DNA of 64,000 nt from Isochrysis galbana (taxonomy: Eukaryota; Haptophyta; Isochrysidales; Isochrysidaceae): contig CM030931.1 in assembly GCA_018136815.1 (NCBI GenBank), positions 10,675,072-10,739,071 on the forward strand. Direction: 5' to 3'. The position numbers and the translations under genes are program-made. Each line of letters opens with the position of its first letter. Position 1 is the first letter of the stretch. This document shows, one piece after another, positions 50,481 to 62,141 of this stretch. The notes below the pieces were generated by a model. The model was not told the origin of the DNA. It made no database searches and was given only the letters and a program-made list of their open reading frames with translations.

Positions 50481-50740
50481 CCCCCCCCCCCCCCCTCTTC
50501 TCTCTCTCTCTCTCTCCTCTCTCCTCTCTCCTCTCTCGTCTCTCTCTCTCCGCTCTCTAATACTCTCCATCTCCCTCAACCGCCTCCCCTTCCCCCTCTC
50601 CACCCCGCTTCATTCTTCTCTTTCTTGCCCTTTTCTTCTATTTTTCCCCCCTTCCCGCCTTCCCCTCGCCCCAACCGCCTCCTCCTCTCTTCTCTCTCCC
50701 ACACCGTGGGGCGAAGGGGAGACGTGCTCCGCTCGCGCTC
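50425..50740. repeat. (CT)n and C/T-rich tract upstream of RF1
   Basis: CT dinucleotides 50425-50476, a C run 50480-50495, then CT-rich to the RF1 start. Confidence 0.95.
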
Positions 50741-50746
50741 ACCAAG

Positions 50747-52209
50747 ATGGTCTCACCTCTCTTCCTCTGTCTCTCTCTGCTCTTCACCATGGCGGAGGCG
50801 TGGGTGTGGGCAGGTGGTCCACCTCTCCGCTCCCCCCCGCCCCGCATGGCCGACGCCTTCGTCCTGGACCGCCTACGAGAGATGAGGAAGGTCCACGATG
50901 AGTTGACTGCGAGACTCGAAGATCCGAGTGTCCAGCAGAATGTGGAGGAGATGCTGCGTGTGACGCGCGAGCGGGCGCGGCTGGAGGCGGTGGTCGATGC
51001 GCTTGACTCGTACGAGGCATGCCAGACACGACTCGCCGACGCCAAGGAGCTATTCAATGACGAGGACACGGAGATGAGAGAGATGGCGAGGGCTGAGATG
51101 AAGGAGGTCGAGCAGCAGATGGAGGAGCTGGACGAGAGGATGAAGGTGCTCTTGCTGCCGTCGGACCCGAACGACGAGAGGAATGTCATGCTCGAGATAC
51201 GCGCTGGCACCGGCGGCGACGAGGCCGCCATCTGGGCCTCCGACCTTCTCAACCTGTACCAGCGCTATGCAAAGGAGCAGGCGTGGCAAGTCAGGGTGGT
51301 CTCGAGCTCCGACTCGGAGGCTGGCGGCGTGCGCGATGTGACGCTGGAGATCAAGGGGGATTCAGTCTACTCGAAGCTTAAGTTCGAGGCCGGGGTCCAT
51401 CGCGTGCAGAGGGTGCCCGCGACCGAGACTCAAGGGCGCATCCACACTTCAACCGCAACGGTTGCTATCATGCCCGAGGTTGACGAGGTGCGCATCCCCG
51501 CCCGTGCCGGCGCATTGAGGGTCGTGCGCCGGTGGGTGCACGAGCCGGTGGGTCGCGTGCGTGCGGTACGGCTGCTGGCAAACCGCCAAGGGAGCTTCCA
51601 TCGCCCGGCCGAACGCACCGCGTGACAGCACCACCGCACGAGCGGCGCAGCTGCTCTGCGATCCGCATCTCGCCCGGCCTCACGCATTTCGGCCGCCGCC
51701 CCTCGACTATGTGTGGACGGCGAGCTCCTGCAGGGCTCACACATGCGTGAGATCCTCCCACGCAGGTCACAGTGGAGATTAATCCCGGCGACATCGAGAT
51801 GCACGCCGCCCGTTCGGGCGGCGCGGGTGGCCAAAATGTGAACAAGGTTGAGACCGCCATCGACCTCACGCACAAGCCGACTGGAATCCGACTATTCGTC
51901 ACGCAGGAGCGGTCTCAGCTAAAGAATAAGGAGCTTGCCATGCAGATGCTGCGCGCCAAGCTTTATGCGCTCCAGCTGGAGGAACAGCACGCCAAAGTGG
52001 CCTCAGCGAGGAAGATGCAGGTCGGCACAGGCGCACGCTCGGAAAAGATCCGCACGTACAACTACAAGGACTCACGGTGCACTGACCACAGACTAGGCTC
52101 CAACTTTGCGCTTGATGGCGTCCTTGCAGGAGGCATCGAGCCTATCATCCAGCAGTGCATTGCCCTCGACGAGCAGGAGAGACTCAAGGAACTCGGCATC
52201 GACAACTGA
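50747..52209 (+). CDS. prfA: Organellar peptide chain release factor 1, two exons
   Basis: Terminates translation at UAA/UAG on bacterial-type ribosomes, so it acts in plastid or mitochondrion. Exons 50747-51487 and 51766-52209, intron 278 nt (GAG|GTGCGC ... CGCAG|GTC), total 394 residues. The leader [20 protein letters not shown] is signal-peptide-like, then a Pro/Arg stretch before the mature start ([11 protein letters not shown]), which fits bipartite targeting to a secondary plastid. Residues 40-150 are the helical N-domain. [19 protein letters not shown] and [20 protein letters not shown] follow, with the codon-reading PxT motif as Pro-Ala-Thr (224-226), which marks RF1 and not RF2 (SPF). 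The GGQ motif is at 268-270 ([20 protein letters not shown]). [16 protein letters not shown] and the C-terminus are intact. Confidence 0.94.
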
Positions 52210-52214
52210 GCGCA

Positions 52215-53340
52215 AGCCGTATCAGCGTTGCTCGTCAATGCATGCGGTGGGCCATCAAATTGGGTTGGGGCCCTCTCGTGCTGAACGTAATGACGGCCGT
52301 GCCTACGTAGGCTGTGCGCCTGCACCGGAATAGGCGCAAGCGGTGCATGCACCGACACTTTCTTCCAGGGCTTCGAACAGTGTCCCCACTGGCCGCTAGA
52401 TGGGGTGGTCAATGCGCACGGGGCTATGGCGCTAGGGCGGTCAGACGTAGAGTTTAGCTTAGGCGCTCGCGCTCGGCCTTGTGCATGAACTCGTTTCCGC
52501 CCGCTTGTCAATACCCCTCCCCTCCGAGACTAGACTACCCCCTGCACCCGCACCAAATCGACACCTGGCTAGGGAGATACGGCGACGCGGTTTGGATACA
52601 GCTAAAGAAGACTGGGTCTGGGGCTAAAAAAGCAAGCTCCGGCGGATCGGGAGGCCCATTTTTTTATTGTGGGACCGGGGGGAGATTTCCCCTTCTCTCT
52701 CCCCGCGCGAACCCTAACCCGAGGCAGAGCGATGGCGATAAACCCGTCTGACAGGCCGACCTTCGCCGCGCTCCAACGAGCGCGACGGCGATCGGTCGGG
52801 CTGCTTGTGCCCGTATGGCGTATGGTTCGATCCCAGTAGGTCACAGGTCACAGGGCACCGGAAGACAGCCTCACTAGTCGTTCGCGCCATCACATTCTGC
52901 CGTTTTTTCACACTGTAACGGTAAAAGGGAGGGGCTGATCTACTCACGGGAGTTTTTTTTCGTGTTTCTAGTGAATCTCAGAACTACGGTGGCGGCCGCC
53001 CCGGTCGGAGGGCTGCCGAGCCTGCCCGTCACCTCGGAGGCCACACCAGTGAGTCTCATGCCGCGCTCAGGTGTGCGCCACCCCTCCACACTTCTCACAG
53101 ATGCTGGAGTAGTTCCTCCTTGCACCTGGGTGGCCCACATCTTCGGGGGGCCTTGTTCGCGCCTGCACGCTCGCACTCGCACTGGGGAGGGAAGTTGGGC
53201 AGCCATGTGCTCCACAACGCGATTTTTGGAGGTGTACGGATCACGATGCACTTGTTCGCACATACATCACAAGCCAGCATGCATGAGTCGAACACCCCAC
53301 CTGAACTCTGACTCCAGCTATTCTGCATGCCGCACACGCA
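52215..53340. other. No confirmed gene; possible upstream exon of the chromodomain gene
   Basis: 52976-53048 reads LRTTVAAAPVGGLPSLPVTS, then EATP and the donor-like CCA|GTGAGTCTC, so an upstream exon is possible, but the phase does not fit the acceptor at 53340-53341. Nothing else is supported. Confidence 0.4.
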
Positions 53341-53341
53341 G

Positions 53342-54216
53342 GTACCAAGAGGCCGCTCACGTCGACCACAGCGTTGGAGGGCAACTGGAAGGTGGACAAG
53401 ATCGTGGGCATGATTCGGCGCGCCGGCACCAACCACGTCGCGGTCCGTTGGGCTGATTTTGGGGCTGAGGGCGACACCTGGGAGGCAGAGGGTAACGTCT
53501 ACCCCCCCTCCAAGATCTCGGAGATCAAGGAGAGGGCCACGGTGGAGCTGGGCATGCACTACGTCCGCAACAGCATCCTCAACACCATGCTGGGCAAGAG
53601 CATCAAAGATCGAGTTCCTCGTTATCGGTACCTCATGGACATCCCTCAGCTGTGCTTTGACGACGTGGCGATCGACGTTGTTAAGGAGTTTGGTGCGCTG
53701 CCCGGTGTGCGGTACAGGTCCGAGAAGGAAGCAGGTGCGACGCGGCACTTCTCGATTGTCCAAACCCTCGAAGGGGCTGCAGCTTTTTTGCTGGGGCATG
53801 TGGCACGACCGGACGTCGCCAACGGCTCGCTTCGAATCACCGGCGGCCGCGCGTGCTTGCACGACATGCCCAAACTCCTCCCTAGCACGTATATTGAATA
53901 TGTTTGCCCGACGCCATTAGCAGGGGCGCCCTGTTTTAAGACGCGCAAAGCAGTTGTGTCTATGAACACATGCACATTCAATGGGCTGACAGGGAGTCCC
54001 AACTGGCCAGCGATTGCCCCTGCGTGTGTGGAAGAGGAGGATGAGCGCTTCACTTTGGCTGAGATGGATGCAATTGTGGCGCATGCTAAGTTTGAGTTGC
54101 AGCAAAAGTGGTCTGTGCTGCCTGTGCCTCACCCATTGCGTGGTAGGTGGGATGAGATTCCAACTGGACCAAATCACCATGAGCGTGGGTGGTGTTTGCG
54201 CAAGCCATTCATGTAA
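53342..54216 (+). CDS. Chromodomain protein, 5' end not found
   Basis: The frame is open from an acceptor-like CACACGCAG at 53341 and has no ATG before the domain, so an upstream exon is missing. A chromodomain lies near its start: WKVDKIVGMIRRAGTNHVAV, RWADFGAEGDTWEAE, then PPSKISEIKE. Aromatic residues at cage positions (Trp in KVDKIV context, Trp in DTWE) are present. Chromodomains bind methylated histone lysines; they also occur at the end of some gypsy integrases, but here the following 230 residues (RYLMDIPQLCFDDVAIDVVK, then HFSIVQTLEGAAAFLLGHVA) do not look like integrase and are not recognised. So either a host chromatin protein or a transposon accessory protein. Confidence 0.6.
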
Positions 54217-54239
54217 TATGATGTGGTGCACAATGTGAA

Positions 54240-55235
54240 TTATACTATATGGTAGCCAGAATAGAGTGTATAGCTAAGCTAGCTACGCCACGATACACGT
54301 ACCACACACACATACATATAGTCGCTAAATAGTTTGGAATAATAATGTATTTTATACTATGGTTTGAGCTAGGTGTAGGGGTCGATCATAGGGCGTCAGC
54401 AACTTCGATTCCCGTAGGTGAGAAACGGCTTGCCATGCTGTGTCACCCTATCCCTCAGCTCGGCCGTACCTTGCGCTCGCGTGCTCGCGTCCGCCGGACT
54501 TCAAGCAGCTACACAGCTCAGCATTCTTCTCCCGCTGCCTCTGCATGCCCTCCCGACATGCCCGACCAATGCAAGGGACAGCATTCGCGACACCTCCCTG
54601 AGCGACGCGCGCTGCCGCTCCTGCCGTATGCTAGGCAACTGACGTGTGACGGCGTCGGGCCACTTACGTCGAGATCTCGACGCAGGGTTTCCTTCTGGCA
54701 TAAGGAGAGATGTCGACGCATTATGATAGCAGTATCGCATGTTGATTTCTGGTCCTACGACACAAAATGTAGCATACAAAGGGGGGGTCAGCCCCCCTAA
54801 CGAGGATCCACAACTCCATCCACACCACCACAGCTACCAACAGCAAACGAACAGCGCGAGCACCGGCAGGCGCCGGTATGCACGCGTAATGGGCGTGCAC
54901 ACCGTAGCGCACATCAAACAATGGACCCTGCGTGACAGCACGCGTTACAACTGACTAGAGCATGAACGCAGAGGTGCATGCGCTTAGCCTGCGCAAAATA
55001 AGCTTTCGACTGCACACAATAGGCCACGCGCTCAGTGATGCCCCAATGTCGTCCGCACATTAGGTTTTTAACACATCTCGTGCCTTGCCAACTGTTGCTT
55101 ACTGCCGTCGTCCTGTGCCGTTGTGAAAAAGGCGCTAGGTACACGAGGAGCTCTTCATGCGAACAGCGTAACGCAGCCTCACCCATTTCGGACGTGTGGC
55201 CGCCGCGAGCGCGCCACTGGTAGCTTGTGGCGGTG
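54240..55235. other. No gene seen
   Basis: Short motif-free open frames on both strands. Located between the 3' ends of two convergent genes. Confidence 0.5.
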
Positions 55236-55241
55236 TGTTTC

Positions 55242-58200
55242 TCATTGGTATTCCTCCAGGAGTCGCGCCGGGTGAGCGAAAGGCAACCCCATGTAATTCA
55301 GCCTTGCAACTCGGACGACTTCTTGAAGCGAGATGGCATCAACGTCGGTTCGCGCTTGCATCTCATGGCGTTGCAACGCGTTGGTGGGCGCGTCATTCAC
55401 GGGATCAGGGTCCCGTGAGAGTAAGATTAGGGTGCTGCCATTCAAATCTAGCGAGCAAACGTGTTCGAGAGGTACCAACCATCGAAGGGGTTTGGGCGCG
55501 GAGTGGTCGGCGCACATAAGTGCAGATGGAGTGAGCAACACAACCGCGTCGGGGGGGAAGGCGAGCTCAATCGTGTAAAGTAGGGTCCCGGCTGGCTCAA
55601 ACTGCGCAAGCAGCTCCATCGCCGCATTCAAAGTGGCGGTCTCACAAAGGGGAGGGATGAGCTGGCGTGCAGCAACGGTCCGTGGGGGACGTGCACGTGC
55701 GGGCTCGTCAAGGGCAGCGAGCCGTGCCAGGTCAGCACCCTTGATCACTGCGCGTATGGCATCGAAGGAGGACGTCATCGCCGATAGCCCGCCTACAGCG
55801 CTCATGAAGAGAAAATGCCGGAAGGCCCGGAGAGAGCCGATTGGGACACCTAACATGAGCGCAACACACTGCGCAGCGAAAGGGTATCCCGCAGGCACAC
55901 GCGCTACGAACGCCTCGGCGCCTCGCGCGGCCTCGCGCGCTGCCCCGCCGACGCCGCGCAACAGCGCTTCGATCAGTGTGGGATGACGCTCGCCGTCGGG
56001 CAGGTTGGCAGCCAGGCTTCGGGAGATGGCCTCGGCCGACGTGCCGCCGGCACGAAGGGCATTCGAAAGAGTCGACTGAGCGAGGCGCCCAGCGGAGTGC
56101 GCCAACACGTATGGCAATCTACTCCAGCTTGAGCGCTTCATCTCGTGGCGGGCGCGGAGCCATCCCTTCTGGAGCCGCCGCAGCATGCCGTAAGGATCGC
56201 CTAGCGCTGCGGAAGATGGCAAGAGTTTATAGTAGGCCTGATGGAGGAGGGCGCGAGTATACCGCGTGCCGATCTCCTTGCCGAGGTAGCCACTCGAGGG
56301 CAGCACGACCCCTTTCATCGCGATGGCCGGCAGGCGCATGGGCACCCCTTCTGCACTGATGAGGGTCGAGCCGAGAAGCCTCCAGCTTTGTGCCAGGAGT
56401 AGCGATACCGACGGCCGCGCCGCGGCCACTGCTGCCGCTTGCGGGCGCGGCGCCAACTGCAGCGAGAGCCTGAGCTTGACCGGTTTGAGATGCAGGTCTT
56501 CGACCATCACCCTCTCATTCTCGCCCGCCCACGTGCCGGGGTTTGCAGCCAACTCATCAGTCAAGACCCTCGGAAACGCAGGCGATAGATGTCGCGAGCT
56601 CGAGGAACCCTCGCCGTCGCCTGCTGCGGATGCTCCTAGCGCGGGCGAGAGAGCCGCTGAGACTGCCGACAGGACATCCTCATCGAGCCGAATGTCGATC
56701 TCTTGGAATTGCGCCGAAGCATGGTGCAGAACAATGGCACGTGATGATGTAGGGCAATCATCCCCTTCGCCGGGGACGAGACTACCGCTGCCATGTCCAC
56801 CTGCGGACAACCCGGCCGCAAGCGCCCCCGTTTCCGAGAAGGAGGCTTTCATCGAGAGGGCGTCGCGACGCGTGGCCGTCCCTGCACGGAAGAGCACTTG
56901 CTGGTGCCTCTCAGCCCCCTTAGCCTGGAAGTCGAGCTGAGCGGAGGCTATCGCCAAAGCGTGCGTTTGAGGCCCGCCAGGCGCAAGCACCGAACTGGAA
57001 GCGAGCCGGAGGCCGCGAAGCGACAGGTAAAGCAGCTCACGTGGGGATTCGTCCCATATTGTGAGGCCTAGCTTGGGTAGCTGCAGCTCGACGGTCCATG
57101 CCTCTGGGTGCATGGCAGAATCCGGCCGCCCGATCTCCAAGGCTTGCCCTGCCGCCGCGCTCCTCGTACGAGCGCTTCCAATAGGAACGAGATAGGGCCG
57201 GCGAGCGTGGCCCATTTCCCTCACAACACCATCACTGGGTGTCGCGGTGACCTCTCGCACGACAATTTTCGTGAGCGCGGGGTCAGCGACAACACTGAGC
57301 TCAACATGCGCTCGGCCGAGCAGACGAGCGAGCCGTGGACGGCAGATGCGATGCGCATGCAGACCGCAATTGAAGCTGACACCTGCACCCGGCAGGGAAA
57401 CAGACAGGCGGTGCCGCCTAGCCGGCTCGTCCCAAGCGTAAGGCCGAGTGCCTCCAGGAGGGACGACACTCACCACCGAGATGCCGTACTGCCGGAAGCG
57501 CAGTTCGTGTCGGGTTAAGTTGTGGATGATAATGGGAGCGCTCCCGGTATCCGCATCTGTGATTGAGAGCGCAATCGAGCCTCGAGTCTCAAGCCTGCGA
57601 ACCGCAACCCGCACGAACTCGACGCGCCCGTCTTGGAGATTGCGGAGCCTTAAGAGAAGCTCTGCACTGCCGGCGAGCGGAGCCCGAGCCAAGCTCGACA
57701 CGGGCACGCCACCCGACCACTCTGCGCCACGCTTCAGCCGCCTCAGCTGCAGGAGCTTGGGCGCGATCGCGTCTTGCCAGTACAATACCTCAAAGGCCTC
57801 TGCAGTCGCTGCGGGCGGAAGGACCCCAGCGCCGTCGTCCCTGCAGCCTGCCTGTCGATACTCCAGCGAGGACGAGGTCCGATTGAGGATGATGAATCGC
57901 GGAGAGAGGGTGAGCAGTAGTGATGATCCAATGCGGTGGGGCACGTGACAAGCTCGGGCACCCACCGGAAGGAATCGCCTCTTAGGCTCGTCCGTCAGGG
58001 CCGATTGTATTGCAATACAGTCCTGCAGCAATGGCTCGTCATCGGCGGCATCCAAGAGCTCTCCCAGGGGTAGAAAGGCGGCATCCGCCGCGGCTCCGCC
58101 CCCGACGGCGGAAACAAATGGCAGTCGGGAACGCGAGCTTCGTGAATGGCGGGCGACAGCTTGCCCAATGGCATGGTAGACATACAGCTCGGGCAACGGG

Positions 58201-60813
58201 CCTAGCCCTGGCCCGTGGAGAGCGACGCAGCCTCCCGCCGCGGGCAAGAATGTTGGAGCCGCCGCGACGCCGACCGGCGAGCATCGGAGATCCACACCAA
58301 GTTCGTTTTTCACCCACAGTGGGGCACAAACCTCCACTTGCAAGCCCGTCGAGCTGGCGTTGAGCAGCACTCGTAGTCCAAGGGTCGAGTCGCCATCTGA
58401 GAGAGACGAGCCCGTGGGCCCACCTGAGGCGCGCGCCTCCGACGGACATCGTAACGCCCGTTCTTCCACGCGGGCAGACGACGGTTCATCACGCATTTGC
58501 ACACCTATGGGAAGGCTCCATTGGTACCCAGGGCAACGGGCCCGCAGATAGAAACCCTTGGCGCATGCAGCGTAGATGTGGCGGCTCTCGCCGCGCGAGA
58601 GAGCAGTGCGTGTGAATCCGCCGCCACCACTAGCGGAGGAACGGCAGCCCACAGGCTCACCGCCATTGTGCATCGATCGATCCGAGTTTGAAAGCACCTA
58701 CCGATGTCAGGGGCGGAGACGGAGTGTGAGATGCAGGGATCAGGCATTTGCCGGCTTGCCCATGGAGGCATGGGGCGGGCTGCCGTGCACCTCGCCCTCG
58801 GTGGCGGGCCGTCCGCTCGGCTCGCGTACATCTGCTCGGCCCGTGTACAGGCTGCTGGCGCTCACCTCGCTGAGCTCAAATTCGAGCGAGACAAACAAAG
58901 AATTGTGCACCACGACGGGCGCATGCAGCGAAAGCACCCAACTCAATCTAGGTGAATCCAGCCTCTCCGCCGTGACAACAAAGACACGGCCGGCAGAGCC
59001 TCCCAGACGAAGCCTAACGCTTCCTTTGACGGCAATGGCTTGGAGCGACGCGCCCGTCAGCTCGAGCTTTCTGTATGCCTCGGCCATCTCGAAGAAGCCT
59101 GCGCCTCCATCGAGGCGGACACCAGCGCCACCCGCCGGCTCGAGCCCATCTGCATCGCTGCCCTCCTCGCTCCCATCCACCCAGCCGGACTGGAACTCGA
59201 GCGGTACAGGTGCCCGCTCGCCTGGCGAGAGCACTAACCGCATCGCCCGAGATGTGATCTTCGCCGTGCCACCAGCGGGAGAGCTTCCACCTTCACACCG
59301 CCGAGAGAGTCTGAGAACCAGCTGGTCGGTGGTCGCGTTCTTCAGAGAGACGGTAGAGTGAAGCGAGAGCACCCTCGATGCGCCATGCGATGTGCACTCC
59401 ACAAGAACATTAATCATCGGCGCCCGGACATCTGCGGGCGAAGAGGTAAGCCAGACACGGTACCGCTCACGGAATGGTGGTCGCACGTCTAGCGCCTCGA
59501 AACCCTCGAACGACATGCGGCCCCCACTGCCGAACGCGTCCAGCGCAGCCGTCTGGCCGGGCGCCAGCACACTAGTGTGAGCGTCCGCACCGGCTTCGAA
59601 ATGCAGGGTGGTCCCTGTCGCATTGTGCAGTCGAAAAGGTGCAAATGGCGCCGGCTCACGCTGCCGCTTGCCGGAAAGAGCTAAGGGCAACCGAGAAGCA
59701 AGAGCCGCTACGGAAACCACGAAACGGGCAGGAATTGTGATCTCGGTGTCGCCGCGAGTCCCAATATCTAGCTTCCTCTCCCTCAGATCGGCGTGTATGC
59801 CCACATGATTGGACGCCAGCAACGGCTCCCAGCCGTGCGCCTCGCCTTTCGAGCGCTGCGCGTGGAACGAATGCAGCGAAAGCCAGGCAGCCAAGGAGGC
59901 GGAGCCAGCCTTGTGTCCAACGACCGCCTGTGCACAGCCGTCCAACATTAGCGCCGCCTGCAATACCGGGGTGACGCTGCCAGCAGTGTCGTCGAGGAGG
60001 GTGACGACAAGAAGACCAACCTCTGCGCGGACACGGCGAGACGCCGCGACCTCGGCACCTGCGGGGTTGCCCTCAATAGCGTGAACACCTCCGTGGATGC
60101 CTGTTTTGCCGCCGCCAACCGCCCCCCAGCCGTTGGCTTCGGACCTGCTCGCGTCGTCCGAGGTGGAGCGGCTGCATGTGATGGTTCGGCGTGGTGAGCT
60201 TATGTTTGACGATTCCCCTGGATCGGGCTCTTCTATTGCGTCAAAGTACTCGTCGGCTTCGCTCTGCGATTCTGAAAGTCGGTCTCCCTCCATTGCGGAT
60301 GGGAGCGACAAGGGGGGGATCACCGGCGGCGATGTCCCCAGCTTCGCCCGGGGCACAGAGGGAAGCAAGTTGAAAGCCTCTTGGAGCAGTGAAATCGCAC
60401 ATGCCACCTGTGTGATCGACAATTGCGCTTGTATCGGCGAAAGAGACATGCTCATCTCCTCGCCGGACGGATTTGAGCACCATCGCAGATCGGCATGGCA
60501 TGGTGATAGGAGGGTGGACGAAGCCTGGTCCACCTGCCAGGCTACGCGCAGACCACGGATGGCCACATATGCACCCTGTCGAGATGGCAAGTGAAGGCCG
60601 CCATGGGAACGATACCGGAGGGATACGCCAAGATCCATGTGCAAACCTTGTGACACATCTGCGAGACTTAATTCGAGCCCCAGCACACGAACATCGCAAA
60701 CAAATGGAACGTCCGTCGGTGCGGGCATCATCGACGATAGATCTGCCTCGCTCAATGCGCCGATTAGGGAAGCAAGTGAACTAGTGGCCGAGCGCGTCGG
60801 CTGGATATGCACA
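55242..60813 (-). CDS. VPS13-type bridge-like lipid-transfer protein, C-terminal two thirds
   Basis: VPS13 proteins form a long hydrophobic channel that moves lipids between membranes at contact sites. Two long open blocks on the minus strand: 60813 to about 58770 and 58697-55242, about 1,830 residues in all. The intron acceptor is ATCGGTAG|GTGCTTTC at 58698; the donor is either GAG|GTGCAC at about 58786 or a GC donor CCG|GCAAAT at about 58755. SHR-BD-type beta-rich sequence (APFRLHNATGTTLHFEAG, APVVVHNSLFVSLEFELSE) covers the first block and half of the second. VPS13_C-like parts follow: FQEIDIRLDEDVLSAVS, SLLLAQSWRLLGSTLIS and KLLPSSAALGDPYGMLRRLQ, ending with a PH-like tail. The N-terminal chorein domain is not seen: the frame enters the assembly gap at 60813, and no coding sequence is visible between 60914 and 62140. 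Confidence 0.82.
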
Positions 60814-60913
60814 NNNNNNNNNNNNNNNNNNNNNNNNNNNNNNNNNNNNNNNNNNNNNNNNNNNNNNNNNNNNNNNNNNNNNNNNNNNNNNNNNNNNNNN
60901 NNNNNNNNNNNNN
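60814..60913. other. Assembly gap of 100 N
   Basis: Exactly 100 N, followed by TCTCTCTCTCTCCCGCTC. The gap lies in a CT microsatellite and inside or at the 5' end of the VPS13-type gene. One hundred N is a conventional placeholder, so true length is unknown. Confidence 0.99.
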
Positions 60914-60959
60914 TCTCTCTCTCCCGCTCAGTCTTCTCTCTCTCTCCCCCTCTTGCACG

Positions 60960-62135
60960 CACTTACTGGCGACCTCCAGAGTAGAGAAGAGTAGAGGAGA
61001 GGAGTATTAGAGTAGAGAGTACGAGTAGTGTTCCGAGTTCACGAGTGATCTATACTCCTACTCTCTTGTAGAGGGAGTAAACAAACCAAGACCCCTATTC
61101 ACAGTATCCTCATGCTCATGTCAGTCAGTAATCAGGGCTGTTCACAAGTGTATCTACACGTCCACGAGACACGTTGTGTGAACAAACGTACTCTACAAGT
61201 CTACCAAACAAATAATAATGCACTACGTTTATTTATAATACAACACAATGCGATACAACAATGCACAATGCAACATGTTCGTCGATCGTCGATGTTCCAT
61301 TTTCATTTGTCATTTTTGTAAAAGGGAGATGTTTGGCTACCTGACAGGAGAGAAAATAAAGCTGCGCTAGGGCAGACTTAGATTTAGACTTAGCAGGTTC
61401 ATTTTTACACCATTTGAGTCGCCCACGTTCATTTTTGAGGCGTGGTTGAGTCGCGTGGGTCCATTTCTTCATTTTCCTTGACCCGGTTCATGTCGCATGT
61501 CGTTCGAATAATATTATTTATTTGTGGTTGACTTGTACTGCTACTCCTTAAACGTTCATTTGTTGATCAAATGTCAAATGTCAATAAATGTATGACACCA
61601 GAGCTGCCGAAGCTGCCCCTCCGCCGCCCCTCGCTGCCGCCTCCCCTCCCCCCCCCCCCCCCTTTCGGCTACTACTACTACTGCTGCCTCCGCCTCTTTG
61701 CCGCCCCGCCACCGCCGCGCCCCTCTCCCTCTCCGACGCCCCCGCCGCCCTTCTCTTCTCCCTCTCATTGCATGTTATTCTCCCCTTTCTCCTCCCTCCT
61801 CCCCTGTCTCCTTCATCTCTCGCCTCTCTCCCAACGGCTAGAGGGTAGAGGTGGGGGGATTTGGTGAAGAGAATGCAGAATGTGAACATTAACATTCAAA
61901 GCAGCAAGCAGTAAGTAGCTTCTTATTAAGCATTAAGGCTGTGAACGTGAACATGTTAGAGTGTGAACATGGTAACACGTAACACGTAACACCCAAAGAT
62001 GTCTCGTCAGCTTGCGAGCTCTCATGGATTTGGAGCTCGCACCGATATCAGTACTCATATCAGCTCGCAAGCCTCAAAAACAAAACTCCCCTCCCTATGC
62101 GAAGCCTCAAAAACAAAACTCCTCGCCTCCACACT
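60960..62135. other. No gene seen; AT-rich stretch and CCG-rich tract
   Basis: 60970-61570 is AT-richer than the rest, with TACTCT/AGAGTA words and repeated AACAATGCAC/ATACAACA words near 61240-61275. 61610-61800 is C-rich with CCG and CTCC repeats. 61880-61990 repeats GTGAACAT and ACACGTAAC. No supported coding sequence, although upstream exons of the VPS13 gene could be here. Confidence 0.5.
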
Positions 62136-62141
62136 CCACAC

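Noticed and set aside
52750-52835. Possible tRNA at GGTTCGATCCC (52826)
   Set aside because: A B-box-like sequence is present, but no A box or acceptor stem could be paired at proper distance.
53342-54216. Gypsy chromointegrase tail
   Set aside because: The chromodomain is at the N-terminal side and no integrase, RNase H or RT sequence is adjacent; kept only as an alternative.
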